Part shown: one piece after another, positions 4,374-5,057 of the stretch | How the letters are laid out: every line of letters begins with the position of its first letter | Position numbering within the stretch: the stretch's first letter is position 1 | Assembly (NCBI GenBank): GCA_026785785.1 | Contig: JAJAZI010000353.1 | Span: 1 to 5,057 of the forward strand | From: Microbacteriaceae bacterium | Lineage (GTDB): Bacteria; Actinomycetota; Actinomycetes; Actinomycetales; Microbacteriaceae | Reading direction: 5' to 3' | Length of the DNA: 5,057 nt | Position numbers and translations under genes: made by a program | Notes under the pieces: model-generated | Database searches by the model: none | The model's input: the letters and a program-made list of their open reading frames with translations, nothing else | Told to the model about the DNA's origin: nothing

Positions 4374-5057
4374 GTGCCCTCTTTCTTCTCTCAGCGCAGG
4401 ACTCACGCTGAGATTCCCCGCTTGAGGCCCCGCGCATCCCGACAGGGAACCGACAACGTGAACCGCGTTGCGCTCGGCGAACTGACGCCCGACCTGGCCG
4501 GTTTCCTCGGCCGGGCCGCCTATCTTCAGCTGACGAACTTCGAGACCGCGGCGGGCGCGGTCACCACCGCCCCGTCCACACGCGGCAAGAACGCGATGAG
4601 CCGCGTCGCCCACCAGTCGCTCACTAAGTACGAGGGGCTCATCGCCGAGCTCGCGCGCACCGGGCACGACCCGGTGGCCACGATGCAGCCGTTCCGCCGC
4701 GGGATCGACGAGTTCCACCGGGACACACGGGGTGCCGACTGGTATGAGAGCCTCGTGACGGTCTACGTGACGGCCGGGCTGCTCGATGATTTCTTCGTGC
4801 GCCTCGCCGGTGGGCTTCCCGAGGACCAGAGCGAGCGCATCGCCGCGCTCCTGACTCCGGATGCCGGAAGCAAGTTCATCATCGCTGAGCTGCTCGAGGC
4901 GATCGGGGCCAACCCGCGCCTCGCATCCCGCCTCGCGATGTGGGGGCGGCGCCTCGTGGGCGACACCCTGCTCATCGCCAGGTCGGCGCTCGCCGTTCCG
5001 GAGAACACTGCGCCGGACGAGGTCAGGCTCGAGCCGGTCTTCACCGAGCTCATCGCC
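4374..5057 (+). CDS. Ferritin-like-fold protein, MiaE-like family (3' end beyond window)
   Basis: The open frame gives 228 residues without a stop, close to the roughly 230 residues I recall for the mycobacterial homologue, so only a short C-terminus should be missing. It resembles actinobacterial proteins annotated as ferritin-like-fold or tRNA-(ms2io6A)-hydroxylase-like (MiaE_2). After a basic N-terminal segment (about 1-30) come helix-forming stretches: LAGFLGRAAYLQLTNFE (41-57), the VAHQSLTKYEGL helix (78-89), DWYESLVTVYVTAGLLDDFF (122-141), SKFIIAELLEAI (166-177) and the conserved RLAMWGRRLVGDTL (186-199). No ExxH pair, the usual di-iron motif, occurs anywhere in the translation, so hydroxylase activity is doubtful. 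The fold is better supported than any function. GTG 4374 is chosen for its leaderless promoter; a GTG at 4458 preceded by AGGGA at 9-nt spacing is the alternative. It is divergent from the helicase. Confidence 0.85.
   Translation, partial: MPSFFSQRRTHAEIPRLRPRASRQGTDNVNRVALGELTPDLAGFLGRAAYLQLTNFETAAGAVTTAPSTRGKNAMSRVAHQSLTKYEGLIAELARTGHDPVATMQPFRRGIDEFHRDTRGADWYESLVTVYVTAGLLDDFFVRLAGGLPEDQSERIAALLTPDAGSKFIIAELLEAIGANPRLASRLAMWGRRLVGDTLLIARSALAVPENTAPDEVRLEPVFTELIA

Noticed and set aside
4197..4718. Minus-strand open frame of 173 codons through the divergent gap and across the ferritin-like gene
   Set aside because: It overlaps the ferritin-like gene antisense and both promoters and shows no motif; only its last seven codons, abutting the helicase start, deserve mention.

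Overview
The window is GC-rich throughout, with codon use dominated by G or C at third positions, GTG starts and promoter -10 boxes lying directly in front of start codons. This points to an actinobacterium, most likely order Micrococcales and possibly Microbacteriaceae; that placement is inferred from gene content and style, not from a marker gene.

Layout from left to right. (1) Positions 1-386, minus strand: the 5' part of an unrecognised membrane-protein gene whose reading frame breaks twice, so it is either a pseudogene or carries two single-base sequence errors. (2) 462-1502, minus: a membrane-anchored endonuclease/exonuclease/phosphatase (EEP) family protein with three N-terminal transmembrane segments and a catalytic domain predicted to face outward. 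(3) 1605-2456, plus: a PHP-domain metal-dependent phosphoesterase related to TrpH/YciV (RNase AM), divergent from gene 2. (4) 2617-4200, minus: a DEAD-box RNA helicase of the RhlE type with an arginine/glycine-rich repetitive tail, convergent with gene 3. (5) 4374 to the right edge, plus: a ferritin-like-fold protein (MiaE-like family), divergent from the helicase and cut by the window end just short of its expected length.

The genes are mostly independent transcription units. Two divergent intergenic regions (1503-1604 and 4201-4373) hold candidate promoters. For three genes a TAnnnT box sits 6-8 nt before the start codon, which implies leaderless mRNAs. The helicase instead appears to have a leader of about 75 nt with a stem-loop near its 5' end and a seven-codon mini-ORF (stop included) overlapping the start codon. 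The convergent gap 2457-2616 holds two strong GC hairpins that probably terminate the PHP and helicase transcripts from opposite sides. The helicase/ferritin-like divergent pair resembles the arrangement I recall in mycobacteria (rhlE Rv3211 beside Rv3210c).

I see no transposon, CRISPR array, tRNA, rRNA, phage or defence module, and nothing that amounts to a new multi-gene system. The points most worth checking are the doubly broken left-edge gene, the ferritin-like protein without a recognisable di-iron ExxH motif, the structured helicase leader and the repeat-expanded helicase tail.
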